This document shows positions 41,949 through 50,476 of a stretch of DNA of 64,000 bases, one piece after another; within the stretch, counting starts at the first letter, position 1; each line of letters starts with the position of its first letter. The notes beneath the pieces are model-generated. The model was not told where the DNA came from. It did no database searches and was given only the letters and a program-made list of their open reading frames with translations. The stretch comes from Lancefieldella parvula (GTDB lineage: Bacteria; Actinomycetota; Coriobacteriia; Coriobacteriales; Atopobiaceae). The position numbers were made by a program, and so were the translations under genes. The stretch is taken from contig CP097092.1 of the NCBI GenBank assembly GCA_023300185.1, positions 558,001-622,000 of the forward strand. Direction: 5' to 3'.

Positions 41949-43580
41949 ATGCTTGATGAACTTCGTGTGCAAAATGTCGCACTTATTGAAGATGCTTCTC
42001 TTGCACCCGCCTCAGGTTTAACTGTTTTAACAGGAGAGACAGGTGCTGGTAAAACCGCTCTTTTATCTTCCATTAAGCTTTTAGTAGGAGAGCGCGCTGA
42101 TGCTTCTGCAGTAAGAGAAGGAACAGACGCTCTTAGGGTTGAGGCACGCTTTTTTACCTCGCCAGAAGATCAAGAGGGCATTGTTGTCTCTAGAAAAGTC
42201 TCTGCTGATGGTAGAGGCAGGGTAGAGATTGATGGCCACATGGCATCAGTTAAAGAGCTGGCTGGAGGCATTGGAACATCAATTGATCTGTGTGGTCAGC
42301 ATGAGCATCAAAGACTGCTTGACGTAAAAAATCATGTCAGCATGTTGGATGCATGGATTGGATCAGATATTCAATCTTGTCAGACAGAGTATGTAGAAGC
42401 TCTTCATGCTTACCATGCTGCAGTCGCTGAACTTCAACGAGTTATTGAAGTAAGTCAGTCTAGCAATGCAAAGATTGATGAAGCGGCATTTCTTGTCCAA
42501 AGAATTGATGAGGTCTCTCCTAAAGAAGGAGAGCTAGAAGACCTAGAAGAGCAACTTCCTCGGTTTGAACACGCAGAGGCTCTCCTTCAAGCTGCAGGAG
42601 GAACACACGAGTTACTCTCAGGAGATGAGGGCGTTATTGATTCTCTCTCTGATGCAGTTCAGATGCTTCAGAGTGCTTCAACGTTTGATGCTACGCTAGG
42701 TAACTATGCAGAGTCTCTTTCAAGTGCACTTATAGAGATTGAGGATGTTTCTTCAGAGCTCAGAAGCTATGTTGGATCTCTCGATTTTGATGAAGAAGCA
42801 CTTGAAGAGATGCAAAGTCGTATGGCTCGTCTTCAGGGTCTTATGAGAACGTATGGCCCTGGCATGAAAGACGTATTTAAGAAATACCAGGCAGCTCAAA
42901 ATCTTCTTGAGGTTACAAGAGACACAGAAAAGCTTGTCCGTGAGGCACAGGCAGAGGTAGATAGGGCAAAAGAGACTCTTACCGTAAAGGCTCAGGCACT
43001 TAAAAAGGTTCGTGTTGCTGCAGCTCCAAAACTTTGTGATGCTGTTACTAAGCAAATGAGTCATCTGCAGATGGGTTCAGCTCAGATTGAATTGAACTTT
43101 GAAGATCTTCCTTTTGAGCAGTGGAATAAAGTTGGTTCTACAAAGATTGAGCTTATGTATAAGCCTTCAGCTCAGATGACTGCTCGTCCGCTTAGAAAGA
43201 TTGCCTCTGGTGGTGAGGTTTCTCGCGTTATGCTTGCATGCAAAGTGGTTCTAGGAGAGTCTGACGTCTGCGATACGCTTGTATTTGATGAAGTTGACGC
43301 TGGCGTTGGTGGAGCTACTGCCGTTGCTCTTGCAGAGGTTTTAGCGCAGCTTGCTAAAACACATCAGGTGATTGTGGTAACTCACCTGCCACAGGTTGCT
43401 GTTATGGCCTCTAAACAGTATGTAGTCTCAAAGACAGAAGAACATAACGCACTCCCAATAACTTCTCTTACAGAGGTTTCTGGTACTCAGAGAGAAGAAG
43501 AGATTGCACGCATGCTTTCAGGCTCTATAACTGAGGCTTCTTTGGCTCACGCACATGAGCTGCTGTCAGAAGCTCGCTAG
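41949..43580 (+). CDS. recN: DNA repair protein RecN
   Basis: SMC-like ATPase acting in double-strand-break repair; 543 residues. N-terminal Walker A GETGAGKTALLSSI, central coiled coils (residues ~150-350), and the C-terminal half-site with signature IASGGEVSRVMLACK, Walker B VFDEVDAGVGG and VVTHLPQVA. Overlap-free, 11 bases after nadK. Confidence 0.95.
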   Translation: MLDELRVQNVALIEDASLAPASGLTVLTGETGAGKTALLSSIKLLVGERADASAVREGTDALRVEARFFTSPEDQEGIVVSRKVSADGRGRVEIDGHMASVKELAGGIGTSIDLCGQHEHQRLLDVKNHVSMLDAWIGSDIQSCQTEYVEALHAYHAAVAELQRVIEVSQSSNAKIDEAAFLVQRIDEVSPKEGELEDLEEQLPRFEHAEALLQAAGGTHELLSGDEGVIDSLSDAVQMLQSASTFDATLGNYAESLSSALIEIEDVSSELRSYVGSLDFDEEALEEMQSRMARLQGLMRTYGPGMKDVFKKYQAAQNLLEVTRDTEKLVREAQAEVDRAKETLTVKAQALKKVRVAAAPKLCDAVTKQMSHLQMGSAQIELNFEDLPFEQWNKVGSTKIELMYKPSAQMTARPLRKIASGGEVSRVMLACKVVLGESDVCDTLVFDEVDAGVGGATAVALAEVLAQLAKTHQVIVVTHLPQVAVMASKQYVVSKTEEHNALPITSLTEVSGTQREEEIARMLSGSITEASLAHAHELLSEAR

Positions 43581-43670
43581 ATTTTTCAGAACTACATGGA
43601 CATAACAATGTATTTGTTTGGAGATTAAATTTCTCGACACTATGGGCCTCAAAGCGGAATAATATAAAGA

Positions 43671-43706
43671 CCCGTAGAAATGTAATTGGCTAATCTTACC
43701 TACGGG
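43671..43706 (+). promoter_or_regulatory. Leader hairpin overlapping the pyrG ribosome site
   Basis: CCCGTAG (43671-43677) pairs perfectly with CTACGGG (43700-43706). The right arm includes GGG of the ribosome site GGGAG (43704-43708) before ATG 43715. The stem could reduce pyrG translation when formed. Inferred from complementarity. Confidence 0.4.
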
Positions 43707-43714
43707 AGTAATCC

Positions 43715-45364
43715 ATGACCAAGCACATATTTGTAACAGGTGGCGTTGTTTCCTCTCTTGGAAAAGGAATCACTGCTGCATCTCTCGGCCGACTTCTTAA
43801 GGCTCGTGGCTATAAGGTCATGATGCAAAAAGCTGACCCATATCTCAATGTTGACCCAGGCACTATGAGTCCTTTCCAGCATGGTGAGGTTTTTGTCACT
43901 GAGGACGGTAAAGAGACTGACCTTGACCTTGGTCATTATGAGCGCTTTATTGACGAGAATCTTACCAGGGAGTCTAACTTCACCACTGGCCTCATTTATC
44001 AGTCTTTGATTCAGCGTGAGCGCGCTGGAGACTTCCTTGGCGGTACAGTTCAGGTAATTCCTCATGTAACTGATGCAATTAAGGCTCGTTTTGCTCGCAT
44101 TGAAGAGGTTACTAATGCTGATGTAGTCATCACAGAGCTTGGTGGCACTATTGGTGATATTGAGTCTCAGCCTTTTGTTGAGGCAATTCGCCAGTTTAGA
44201 AAAGAGCGTGGCGCAAGCAACGTTGCTATTATTCACGTGAGCCTTGTTCCTTATATTGCTGCTGCTCATGAGGTTAAGACTAAGCCTACGCAGCACTCCG
44301 TAAAAGAGCTTCGTTCCCTTGGTATTCAGCCAGACTTTATCGTCTGCCGTTCTAGTCATTCCGTGGATGAATCTATTCGCGAGAAAATCGCTAATTTCTG
44401 CGACGTCGATGCAGATTGCGTTTTTGAGAACAATGATCTGCCTTCAATTTACGATGTTCCAGCACATCTGGCAGCACAGGGATTTGACAAGAAGGTACTT
44501 GAGCGTCTTGGTCTTGAAGTTCGTCCAAGTGATCTTGGCAGCTGGGAAGCATTTACTACTGCTATGCACAAGGCAAATGCACTTGAAGACGCAACAAGAA
44601 TTTATGTTGTCGGCAAGTATACGCAGCTGCCTGATGCTTACCTTTCTGTTATTGAGGCACTTCACCACTCTGGTATTTTCTATGGCAGGCACGTTGATAT
44701 CCGCCTGGTAAATGGTGAAGAGCTGACAGAAGAAGACGTAGAGCAGGAGCTTGCTGGTGCGGACGGCATTTTGGTTCCTGGCGGCTTTGGTCTTCGCGGC
44801 GTAGAGGGCAAGATGGTTGCTATTCGTCGTGCTCGTGAGCTCAAGATTCCTTACCTTGGTGTTTGCCTTGGTATGCAGATGGCTGTTACTGAGTTTGCTC
44901 GTGACGTCTGCGGCATGGAGGGCGCAAATTCAGCAGAGTTTGGTCCAGATACTCCATATCCTGTCATCGATCTTATGCCTGATCAGGAGGATATTACTGA
45001 CAAGGGCGGTACCATGCGCCTTGGTTCTTATCCTTGTAAGGTTGTTGAGGGAACTCTTGCACATGAGGCATATGGCAACAACTTGGTTTACGAGCGTCAT
45101 CGTCACCGCTATGAGGTAAGCAACGTATTCCGTAATCAGCTTGTTGAGGCTGGTTTGGTAGTTTCTGGTGTTTCTCCAGACGATCGCCTTGTAGAGATGA
45201 TTGAGCTTCCAGAGTCTGTTCACCCTTGGTTTGTTGCAAGTCAGGCACACCCAGAGTTTAAGAGCCGTCCAACTCATCCTGCACCTTTGTTCCGTGAGTT
45301 TGCACGTGCAGCAATCGCTCATCATGAGGGTGTTGACCGTCATGATGTAAATCAGACTCTTTAA
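43715..45364 (+). CDS. pyrG: CTP synthase
   Basis: Amidates UTP to CTP using glutamine. N-terminal synthase domain (VTGGVVSSLGKGITAASLGRLL, DPYLNVDPGTM) and C-terminal class I glutaminase with nucleophile Cys in YLGVCLGMQ plus the His/Glu pair near SQAHPEFKSRP. 549 residues, normal. A hairpin overlapping its ribosome site may tune expression. Confidence 0.97.
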   Translation: MTKHIFVTGGVVSSLGKGITAASLGRLLKARGYKVMMQKADPYLNVDPGTMSPFQHGEVFVTEDGKETDLDLGHYERFIDENLTRESNFTTGLIYQSLIQRERAGDFLGGTVQVIPHVTDAIKARFARIEEVTNADVVITELGGTIGDIESQPFVEAIRQFRKERGASNVAIIHVSLVPYIAAAHEVKTKPTQHSVKELRSLGIQPDFIVCRSSHSVDESIREKIANFCDVDADCVFENNDLPSIYDVPAHLAAQGFDKKVLERLGLEVRPSDLGSWEAFTTAMHKANALEDATRIYVVGKYTQLPDAYLSVIEALHHSGIFYGRHVDIRLVNGEELTEEDVEQELAGADGILVPGGFGLRGVEGKMVAIRRARELKIPYLGVCLGMQMAVTEFARDVCGMEGANSAEFGPDTPYPVIDLMPDQEDITDKGGTMRLGSYPCKVVEGTLAHEAYGNNLVYERHRHRYEVSNVFRNQLVEAGLVVSGVSPDDRLVEMIELPESVHPWFVASQAHPEFKSRPTHPAPLFREFARAAIAHHEGVDRHDVNQTL

Positions 45365-45392
45365 GCAGAATTTTTACTAGGGAAGAATACTT

Positions 45393-46301
45393 ATGGACCT
45401 CGCTCAGGCGCGTACAGAATTTTTAGCGTACGTTGCTGTTGAGCGAGGTCTTTCTGTAAATACGCTTGATGCCTATACCAGAGATTTAGAGGGTTATTTG
45501 CTTTGGCTGAATGGCAAAAAGATTACTTTGCCCAACCAGGTGACTCGCTCTGATGTTGAAGAGTACATAGGCTCTCTTAGAGATTTAGGTATGGCTCCAG
45601 CTTCGGTTGAGCGCCACACTGCGGCACTTAGAAACTTCCACAAGTTTATGGCTGTTGAGCAAATTTGTGAGTCATCTCCAGCTGAAGATTTACCTACCGC
45701 AGCAAGAATTCAAAGGCTTCCTGATGTTATTTCTCAAGAGAAGGCAGAAGAGCTGCTTGATCAGCCGTTTCCTAATTCGCCTCTAGGTATTCGAGATAGA
45801 GCCATACTTGAGTTGTTGTATGGATGCGGTCTTCGTGTGTCTGAGCTTTGCGATCTTGAGGTACGAGGAGTCCTTCTAGAAGATGAACTCTTGCGTGTTT
45901 TTGGTAAGGGTTCCAAAGAGCGCGTAGTTCCTGTGTTGGGCTCTGCGCATCGTGCACTTAAAACATACCTTTATGAGGCTCGTTCGCTTTTGCTTAAGCA
46001 CGGCCAGGTATCTGAGGTGTTTGTAAATGCTCGGGGTGGACGCATTTCTCGCCAGTCGGTACATAAACTGGTGGCAAATTACGGCAGGGTAGTGGGGATT
46101 GAAGGTTTGCATCCTCACACACTGCGCCACAGTTTTGCCACACACCTTCTAGAGGGCGGCGCTGATCTTCGCTCGGTGCAGGAGCTTTTGGGACACGTTG
46201 ATATTTCAACCACGCAGCTCTATACGCACGTAGATAGGTCGCACATTAGAGACGTGTACCTTGAGGCTCACCCAAGAGCTCACGTTCATGTGGACAAATA
46301 A
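45393..46301 (+). CDS. xerD: Tyrosine recombinase XerD
   Basis: Chromosome-dimer resolution recombinase; 302 residues. SAM-like N-terminal domain, then the catalytic set: Arg in YGCGLRVSELCDL, Lys in GKGSKERVVP, HTLRHSFATHLLEGG (His-x-x-Arg), GH in LLGHVDIS and nucleophile Tyr in LYTHVD. No mobile-element context, so the housekeeping role is favoured over integrase. Confidence 0.9.
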   Translation: MDLAQARTEFLAYVAVERGLSVNTLDAYTRDLEGYLLWLNGKKITLPNQVTRSDVEEYIGSLRDLGMAPASVERHTAALRNFHKFMAVEQICESSPAEDLPTAARIQRLPDVISQEKAEELLDQPFPNSPLGIRDRAILELLYGCGLRVSELCDLEVRGVLLEDELLRVFGKGSKERVVPVLGSAHRALKTYLYEARSLLLKHGQVSEVFVNARGGRISRQSVHKLVANYGRVVGIEGLHPHTLRHSFATHLLEGGADLRSVQELLGHVDISTTQLYTHVDRSHIRDVYLEAHPRAHVHVDK

Positions 46302-46314
46302 TCGCGCTTGACGC

Positions 46315-46347
46315 AAGCGTGGGACAAGCGTGGGACAAGCGTGGGGC
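46315..46347 (+). repeat. Three tandem 11-bp repeats
   Basis: AAGCGTGGGAC (46315-46325), AAGCGTGGGAC (46326-46336) and AAGCGTGGGGC (46337-46347). The 11-bp period places each copy on the same DNA face. A related GGGACAAACGGG stretch lies in the ftsZ leader (~60763). Confidence 0.85.
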
Positions 46348-46489
46348 AAAGTGGTGACTGTGTAAAAGCAAGGCAAAGGTTTCGTTAGGGCAACGTGTGA
46401 TTTTCGCCACGAGTTCACCACAATTTCCTCAAAAATTTTCACTACATAAAAAATTTAATAAATCGAGCTTAAGACTAAGAAAATCCGTT

Positions 46490-46511
46490 CTTTTGTAGTT
46501 CGGATTTTTTT
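46490..46511 (+). terminator. Intrinsic terminator upstream of mraZ
   Basis: AAAATCCG (46490-46497) pairs with CGGATTTT (from 46501), ending in a T7 run. Nearly 190 bases separate it from xerD, leaving room for an untranslated or small-RNA segment. Confidence 0.75.
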
Positions 46512-46588
46512 AAACACTACATATTGTGGTCTTGCTCTATCAATTCACATCTTTGTTAAACCCCAGCTAGACCATAAGAAAAATACTT

Positions 46589-46623
46589 GGTGTTGGAAAG
46601 TGTTTTCTAGTGTGTGTAAGTGT
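46589..46623 (+). promoter_or_regulatory. MraZ-binding box array (four repeats, 10-bp period)
   Basis: GGTGT (46589-46593) and AGTGT at 46599-46603, 46609-46613 and 46619-46623 are spaced exactly 10 bp apart. MraZ recognises runs of three or four short GTG-containing repeats at one helical turn upstream of its own gene in Mycoplasma and E. coli. The array overlaps the expected -35 of the TATATT promoter (46634-46639), fitting autoregulation of the dcw cluster. Confidence 0.65.
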
Positions 46624-46740
46624 CGGAATGAGTTATATTTATTTCACGTTCAATCGACGGACTATGCCCAAGCGTTGCCGCGCACACACAACACAAACAC
46701 AGCCCGCGCGGCAAGGGGCGCCAACGTGAAAGGGGGAGAC

Positions 46741-47175
46741 ATGCTTACTGGTCAGTATCAGCGTTCGCTGGACTCCAAGATTCGCGTGACTCTTCCTGCA
46801 CCTCAGCGCAAGCAGCTTGGCGATGTTGTCATCTTGCTCCGTCGACAGGACGCGCTTTACGGCTACTCACCTGAGGCGTATGAGGCTTGGATTGCAAGTC
46901 TGAACCTCAACCCAAGGAACCGCGACGACGTCACAGCACTTCGCATGCTGAACGCAGCAGCAACAACCGTCGACATTGACTCGGCCGGCCGCGTTGCTCT
47001 GGGAAAGATTGACGAGTCCGATCCACAGGCTAGGGAGAAGCTCCAGCTTGACCGCGACGTCACCATTGTCGGTAACGGCGACCACTTTGAGATTTGGAAC
47101 ACCAACAAGTGGAACAGCCTCTTCTCGGCAGATGACCGCGTTGCAACGCTCGAGGACCTCATCTTTGGCGCCTAG
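46741..47175 (+). CDS. mraZ: Transcriptional regulator MraZ
   Basis: Two AbrB-like half-domains in 144 residues; the first member of division clusters and a regulator of them. MLTGQYQRSLDSKIRVTLPA and VDIDSAGRVAL carry the paired DxxGR-like motifs; the first copy reads DSKIR rather than the usual DxKGR. ATG 46741 follows AAAGGGGGA; the upstream open frame belongs to the leader. Confidence 0.93.
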   Translation: MLTGQYQRSLDSKIRVTLPAPQRKQLGDVVILLRRQDALYGYSPEAYEAWIASLNLNPRNRDDVTALRMLNAAATTVDIDSAGRVALGKIDESDPQAREKLQLDRDVTIVGNGDHFEIWNTNKWNSLFSADDRVATLEDLIFGA

Positions 47176-47190
47176 TGAGGCGAGAAGATC

Positions 47191-48174
47191 GTGAAGGTAG
47201 AAGACGGTAACTTGAAAGTCGAATATCGGCACCAACCAGTAATGCTTGCAGAAGTGCTGCGCGAGCTGGACCCCAAGCCAGGTGAAGTTGTTTGCGACTG
47301 CACCTTGGGAGGAGCGGGCCACACCGTAGAGATGGCAAAGCTGATTGCTCCAGACGGTCTTTCCATTGGAATTGACCAGGACGCAATGGCTCATCAAGCA
47401 GCAGCTGCTCGCCTGAAGCAAGAAGTACCAAACGCGGAGTTTTTGCCGCTTAAGGGAAACTTTGGCGACCTCGATGAACTTCTCGTCTCTGCAGAAGTCC
47501 CCGGAGTTGACTGTTTCCTCTTTGACATTGGTGTTTCTTCTCCTCAGCTTGATATCCCAGAGCGAGGCTTTTCGTACCACGAAGATGCCCCGTTGGATAT
47601 GCGAATGGACCCGGGCAAACAAACTCCAACTGCACAAGAGGTCATCAACACCTATAACGAAGCCGACCTCGCCCGAATCCTTCGAATTTACGGAGACGAG
47701 AAATTTGCCTCACGCATTGCACGACGCATTGTGCAAACGCGAGAAAAGCGTCCCATCCAAACGACGCTTGAGCTTGTTGAGGTAATCAAGGCGGCAATTC
47801 CCGCAGCAGCACGTCGTCACGGCGGACATCCTGCCAGAAAGACGTTCCAAGCACTTCGTATTGAAGTAAACCACGAGCTTGAGGTTTTGGAACGCGGACT
47901 TCGTTCTGCAATTGCCTGGGCTAATCCAGGAGGCAGGATTTGCGTTATCTCGTACCACTCGCTTGAAGATCGCATTGTCAAGCACGTGTTCTCCGAGCTC
48001 AGTCAAGGTTGTATCTGCCCGCCAGACCTTCCGGTTTGTATGTGCGGTCAAGTGCCGATAGTTGACGTGATTACGCGCAAACCTCTTGTGGCCACTCCAG
48101 AAGAGATAGAGCGCAACCCAAGGGCGAGAAGCGCCCTGATGAGGGTAGCGGTTAAACGCGACCCAGAGAAATGA
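47191..48174 (+). CDS. rsmH: 16S rRNA (cytosine-1402-N4) methyltransferase RsmH
   Basis: SAM-dependent methyltransferase, 327 residues. YRHQPVMLAEVL at the start, DCTLGGAGHT SAM loop, GIDQDAMA, FDIGVSSPQLD and the C-terminal ISYHSLEDRIVKH are diagnostic. GTG 47191 with GAGGCGAGAAG upstream, a ribosome site that coincides with one copy of the dispersed octamer. The sequence begins with a short KVEDGNLKVE extension. Confidence 0.94.
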   Translation: MKVEDGNLKVEYRHQPVMLAEVLRELDPKPGEVVCDCTLGGAGHTVEMAKLIAPDGLSIGIDQDAMAHQAAAARLKQEVPNAEFLPLKGNFGDLDELLVSAEVPGVDCFLFDIGVSSPQLDIPERGFSYHEDAPLDMRMDPGKQTPTAQEVINTYNEADLARILRIYGDEKFASRIARRIVQTREKRPIQTTLELVEVIKAAIPAAARRHGGHPARKTFQALRIEVNHELEVLERGLRSAIAWANPGGRICVISYHSLEDRIVKHVFSELSQGCICPPDLPVCMCGQVPIVDVITRKPLVATPEEIERNPRARSALMRVAVKRDPEK

Positions 48175-48232
48175 AGTACCCCATAGCACTTGTTGCTTGT
48201 TGTTAAGAAGTTTTTGAAGGGATTGAAGTTTA

Positions 48233-48652
48233 ATGGCACGTTACGGATCAGAAGCTGTAGCACGCACAACTCAGTTTGAGCATGAGTACGCTCCTGAACA
48301 GAGCACTCGCACATCTTTTGAGGTTGTCCCTGGTGGCGGCCTTGATGCTGATGCTCGCCGTGGCGTAAGCAGCCAGTTCATCCAGCGTGTCAAGCTTATT
48401 GCTGTTGCTGCAGCACTCTTTCTGACACTTGGTGTTGTCCGTATTGGTATCTCTACCGCTACGGTTTCTACTCTTCAGGCTAATAACGTCATCAGAAATG
48501 AAATGCGTGCAACAACTGCAACTAACGATTCCCTGCGCGTTTCTCGCTCCCTGCTTGCAAGCACTACACGCATTGAGCGCATTGCTACTCAGAATTACGG
48601 TATGACTCTTGAGACAAATCGTCCTGTTGTAGATGTAAGCAACAACGCTTAG
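48233..48652 (+). CDS. ftsL: FtsL-like cell division protein
   Basis: Bitopic protein of 139 residues: hydrophilic N-terminus (~58 residues), one membrane helix (LIAVAAALFLTLGVVRI) and a short coiled coil with TTRIERIATQNYGM, the usual FtsL/DivIC C-terminal pattern. Position between rsmH and ftsI is where ftsL always sits. Sequence identity in this family is low, so position is the main support. Confidence 0.82.
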   Translation: MARYGSEAVARTTQFEHEYAPEQSTRTSFEVVPGGGLDADARRGVSSQFIQRVKLIAVAAALFLTLGVVRIGISTATVSTLQANNVIRNEMRATTATNDSLRVSRSLLASTTRIERIATQNYGMTLETNRPVVDVSNNA

Positions 48653-48668
48653 GCGTAAAATATACGTT

Positions 48669-50468
48669 GTGAGTACGCAGAATCGACATACTCGCGCATC
48701 GCGCAGAAAAACTCCTGAGGCCTCGTACGACGAGGCCTCTCGTGTGCATTTTCGTGGTCATCGTGGTAGCAGCGGTGGCTCGGATGGTGTTGGCCCTGAA
48801 GGTAGACTCCGTCGCGTAGCAGCTGCTATGGCCATTATGGTGGCAATTGTTGTTCTTAGGCTTGCTTGGCTGCAAATCTTTACGGCAGCAGATCTTGCAA
48901 AGGGCGCCGAGAATAACCGCACCAACGATATTGTCTTGCACGCTCGTCGCGGCACCATTTACGACCGCAACGGCAATGTCTTAGCCATGAGCGTTGACTG
49001 CAAAGACATCTATGCCAATCCTTCAGAGATTAAAGACGCAAGCTCCGTAGCTCAGATTTTTGCCTCGCTCTTAGGCGGAAGCCCTTCAGACTACCTTGGA
49101 GACCTGCAGCAAGACACCACCTTTGTCTACGTGCGTCGTCGCGTTGACACTGATACTGCTTCTAAGATTGAAAAAGCACTTGACGAGAAAAACCTCAAGG
49201 GCGTCTATTTTGTTAATAACACCAAGCGTGTCTATCCCTATGGCAACGTTGGCGTTCAGATTCTGGGCTTTGTAAACGCAGACAACGAGGGCGCTTCTGG
49301 CCTTGAGTATTACTACAACGATATCCTTGCAGGTACTAATGGCCACATGATTGTTGAGACCGGCGCTGGTGGTACGCCAATTGCGGGCGGTACCTCAAAC
49401 ATCACTGAGGCACAAAACGGCCAGGATATTGTTCTTTCCATTGATATTGAGCTGCAGAAGAAGGCAGAAGAGCAGCTTACTGCTGCAGTAAAAGACTTTG
49501 AGGCCCAGCAGGGTGGCTCAATTATGGCTATGAATCCTCGTACCGGAGAGATTTATGCCGCTGCCTCGTACCCTCTGCCAGATTTTAAGAGCGATAACGG
49601 CGTTGACTACGAATCCCTCAACCTCAAGCTTGTCTCAAGTATCTATGAGCCAGGCTCCGTATTTAAGGTAATCACCACCTCAATTGGTATAGATGACAAC
49701 CTCTTTGGTCCAAATTCAACCTTCAATATCCCAACCGAGCTCAAAGTTGGCGATAACAAGGTTACCGACGACGATTGGCGTACCAGCGCCATGGACATGA
49801 GCGTAAGAGAGATGCTCAGGCGTTCCTCTAACGTTGGTATGGCCTTCCTTGAGACGCAGCTCATAGGTGATGAGCGCTTTGCGGCAGGAATTGATAAGTT
49901 CGGCATCGGACACGCCACAGGCATTGACTTCCCAGGTGAGGCTACAGGAATTGTCCGCTCTCTGGACGAATATGAAGGCCCAACTGGCGGAAACATGGCG
50001 TTTGGTCAGGGTCTTGCAATCCCATTTATCCAGGTCATTCGCGCATATACCGCTGTTGCTAATAAGGGAACCATGGTGACTCCGCACTTTATGGTTTCTA
50101 AGGGCGGTCAAGAGGTTACCTGGCCTACTAAAGACGTTATTTCTGCTTCCACAGCTTCAGCCGAGCTTGACATGATGACTACTGTTGTCAAAGAGGGCAC
50201 CGGTGTTCGCGCAGGTATCTATGGCTATACCGTTGCTGGTAAAACAGGTACCGGCCAGCAGGTTGTGGAAGAAACCGGCTCGTACGGCGAGAATTCCGGT
50301 TTTGTTGACTCTTTCTGCGGTATCGTGAATCCTTCAGAATCTGATCTGATGGTTTACGTTGGACTTAACGATACCCACCAGCTTGCATCGCAATCTGCCG
50401 CTGTGGTCTTCTCGCAATTTGCAAAAGACGCAGCTACACGCCTTAATATTCAACCAATCAATAACTAG
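48669..50468 (+). CDS. ftsI: Peptidoglycan transpeptidase FtsI (PBP2x/PBP3 class B)
   Basis: Septal class B penicillin-binding protein, 599 residues. Membrane helix near residues 55-75, dimerisation domain (ARRGTIYDRNGNVLAMS), then the transpeptidase motifs SVFK (SxxK), SSN and KTG (AGKTGTGQ). No PASTA domains. GTG 48669. The N-terminus is Arg/Ser-rich. Confidence 0.94.
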   Translation: MSTQNRHTRASRRKTPEASYDEASRVHFRGHRGSSGGSDGVGPEGRLRRVAAAMAIMVAIVVLRLAWLQIFTAADLAKGAENNRTNDIVLHARRGTIYDRNGNVLAMSVDCKDIYANPSEIKDASSVAQIFASLLGGSPSDYLGDLQQDTTFVYVRRRVDTDTASKIEKALDEKNLKGVYFVNNTKRVYPYGNVGVQILGFVNADNEGASGLEYYYNDILAGTNGHMIVETGAGGTPIAGGTSNITEAQNGQDIVLSIDIELQKKAEEQLTAAVKDFEAQQGGSIMAMNPRTGEIYAAASYPLPDFKSDNGVDYESLNLKLVSSIYEPGSVFKVITTSIGIDDNLFGPNSTFNIPTELKVGDNKVTDDDWRTSAMDMSVREMLRRSSNVGMAFLETQLIGDERFAAGIDKFGIGHATGIDFPGEATGIVRSLDEYEGPTGGNMAFGQGLAIPFIQVIRAYTAVANKGTMVTPHFMVSKGGQEVTWPTKDVISASTASAELDMMTTVVKEGTGVRAGIYGYTVAGKTGTGQQVVEETGSYGENSGFVDSFCGIVNPSESDLMVYVGLNDTHQLASQSAAVVFSQFAKDAATRLNIQPINN

Positions 50469-50476
50469 GAGAGCTC

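Larger units (their letters stand above)
46302..46740. other. Intergenic region between xerD and mraZ
   Basis: This 439-base region holds, in order: a hairpin CGCTTG/CAAGCG (~46305-46319), three tandem 11-bp repeats (46315-46347), about 140 bases with no recognised signal, a terminator (46490-46511), MraZ-type boxes (46589-46623) with a TATATT -10 (46634-46639), and a leader hairpin TTGCCGCGC/GCGCGGCAA (46675-46683/46706-46714) before the mraZ ribosome site AAAGGGGGA. Confidence 0.7.

Noticed and set aside
45393..46301. XerD as a phage or element integrase
   Set aside because: No attachment-site repeats, phage genes or tRNA lie nearby, and the sequence fits housekeeping XerD next to pyrG.
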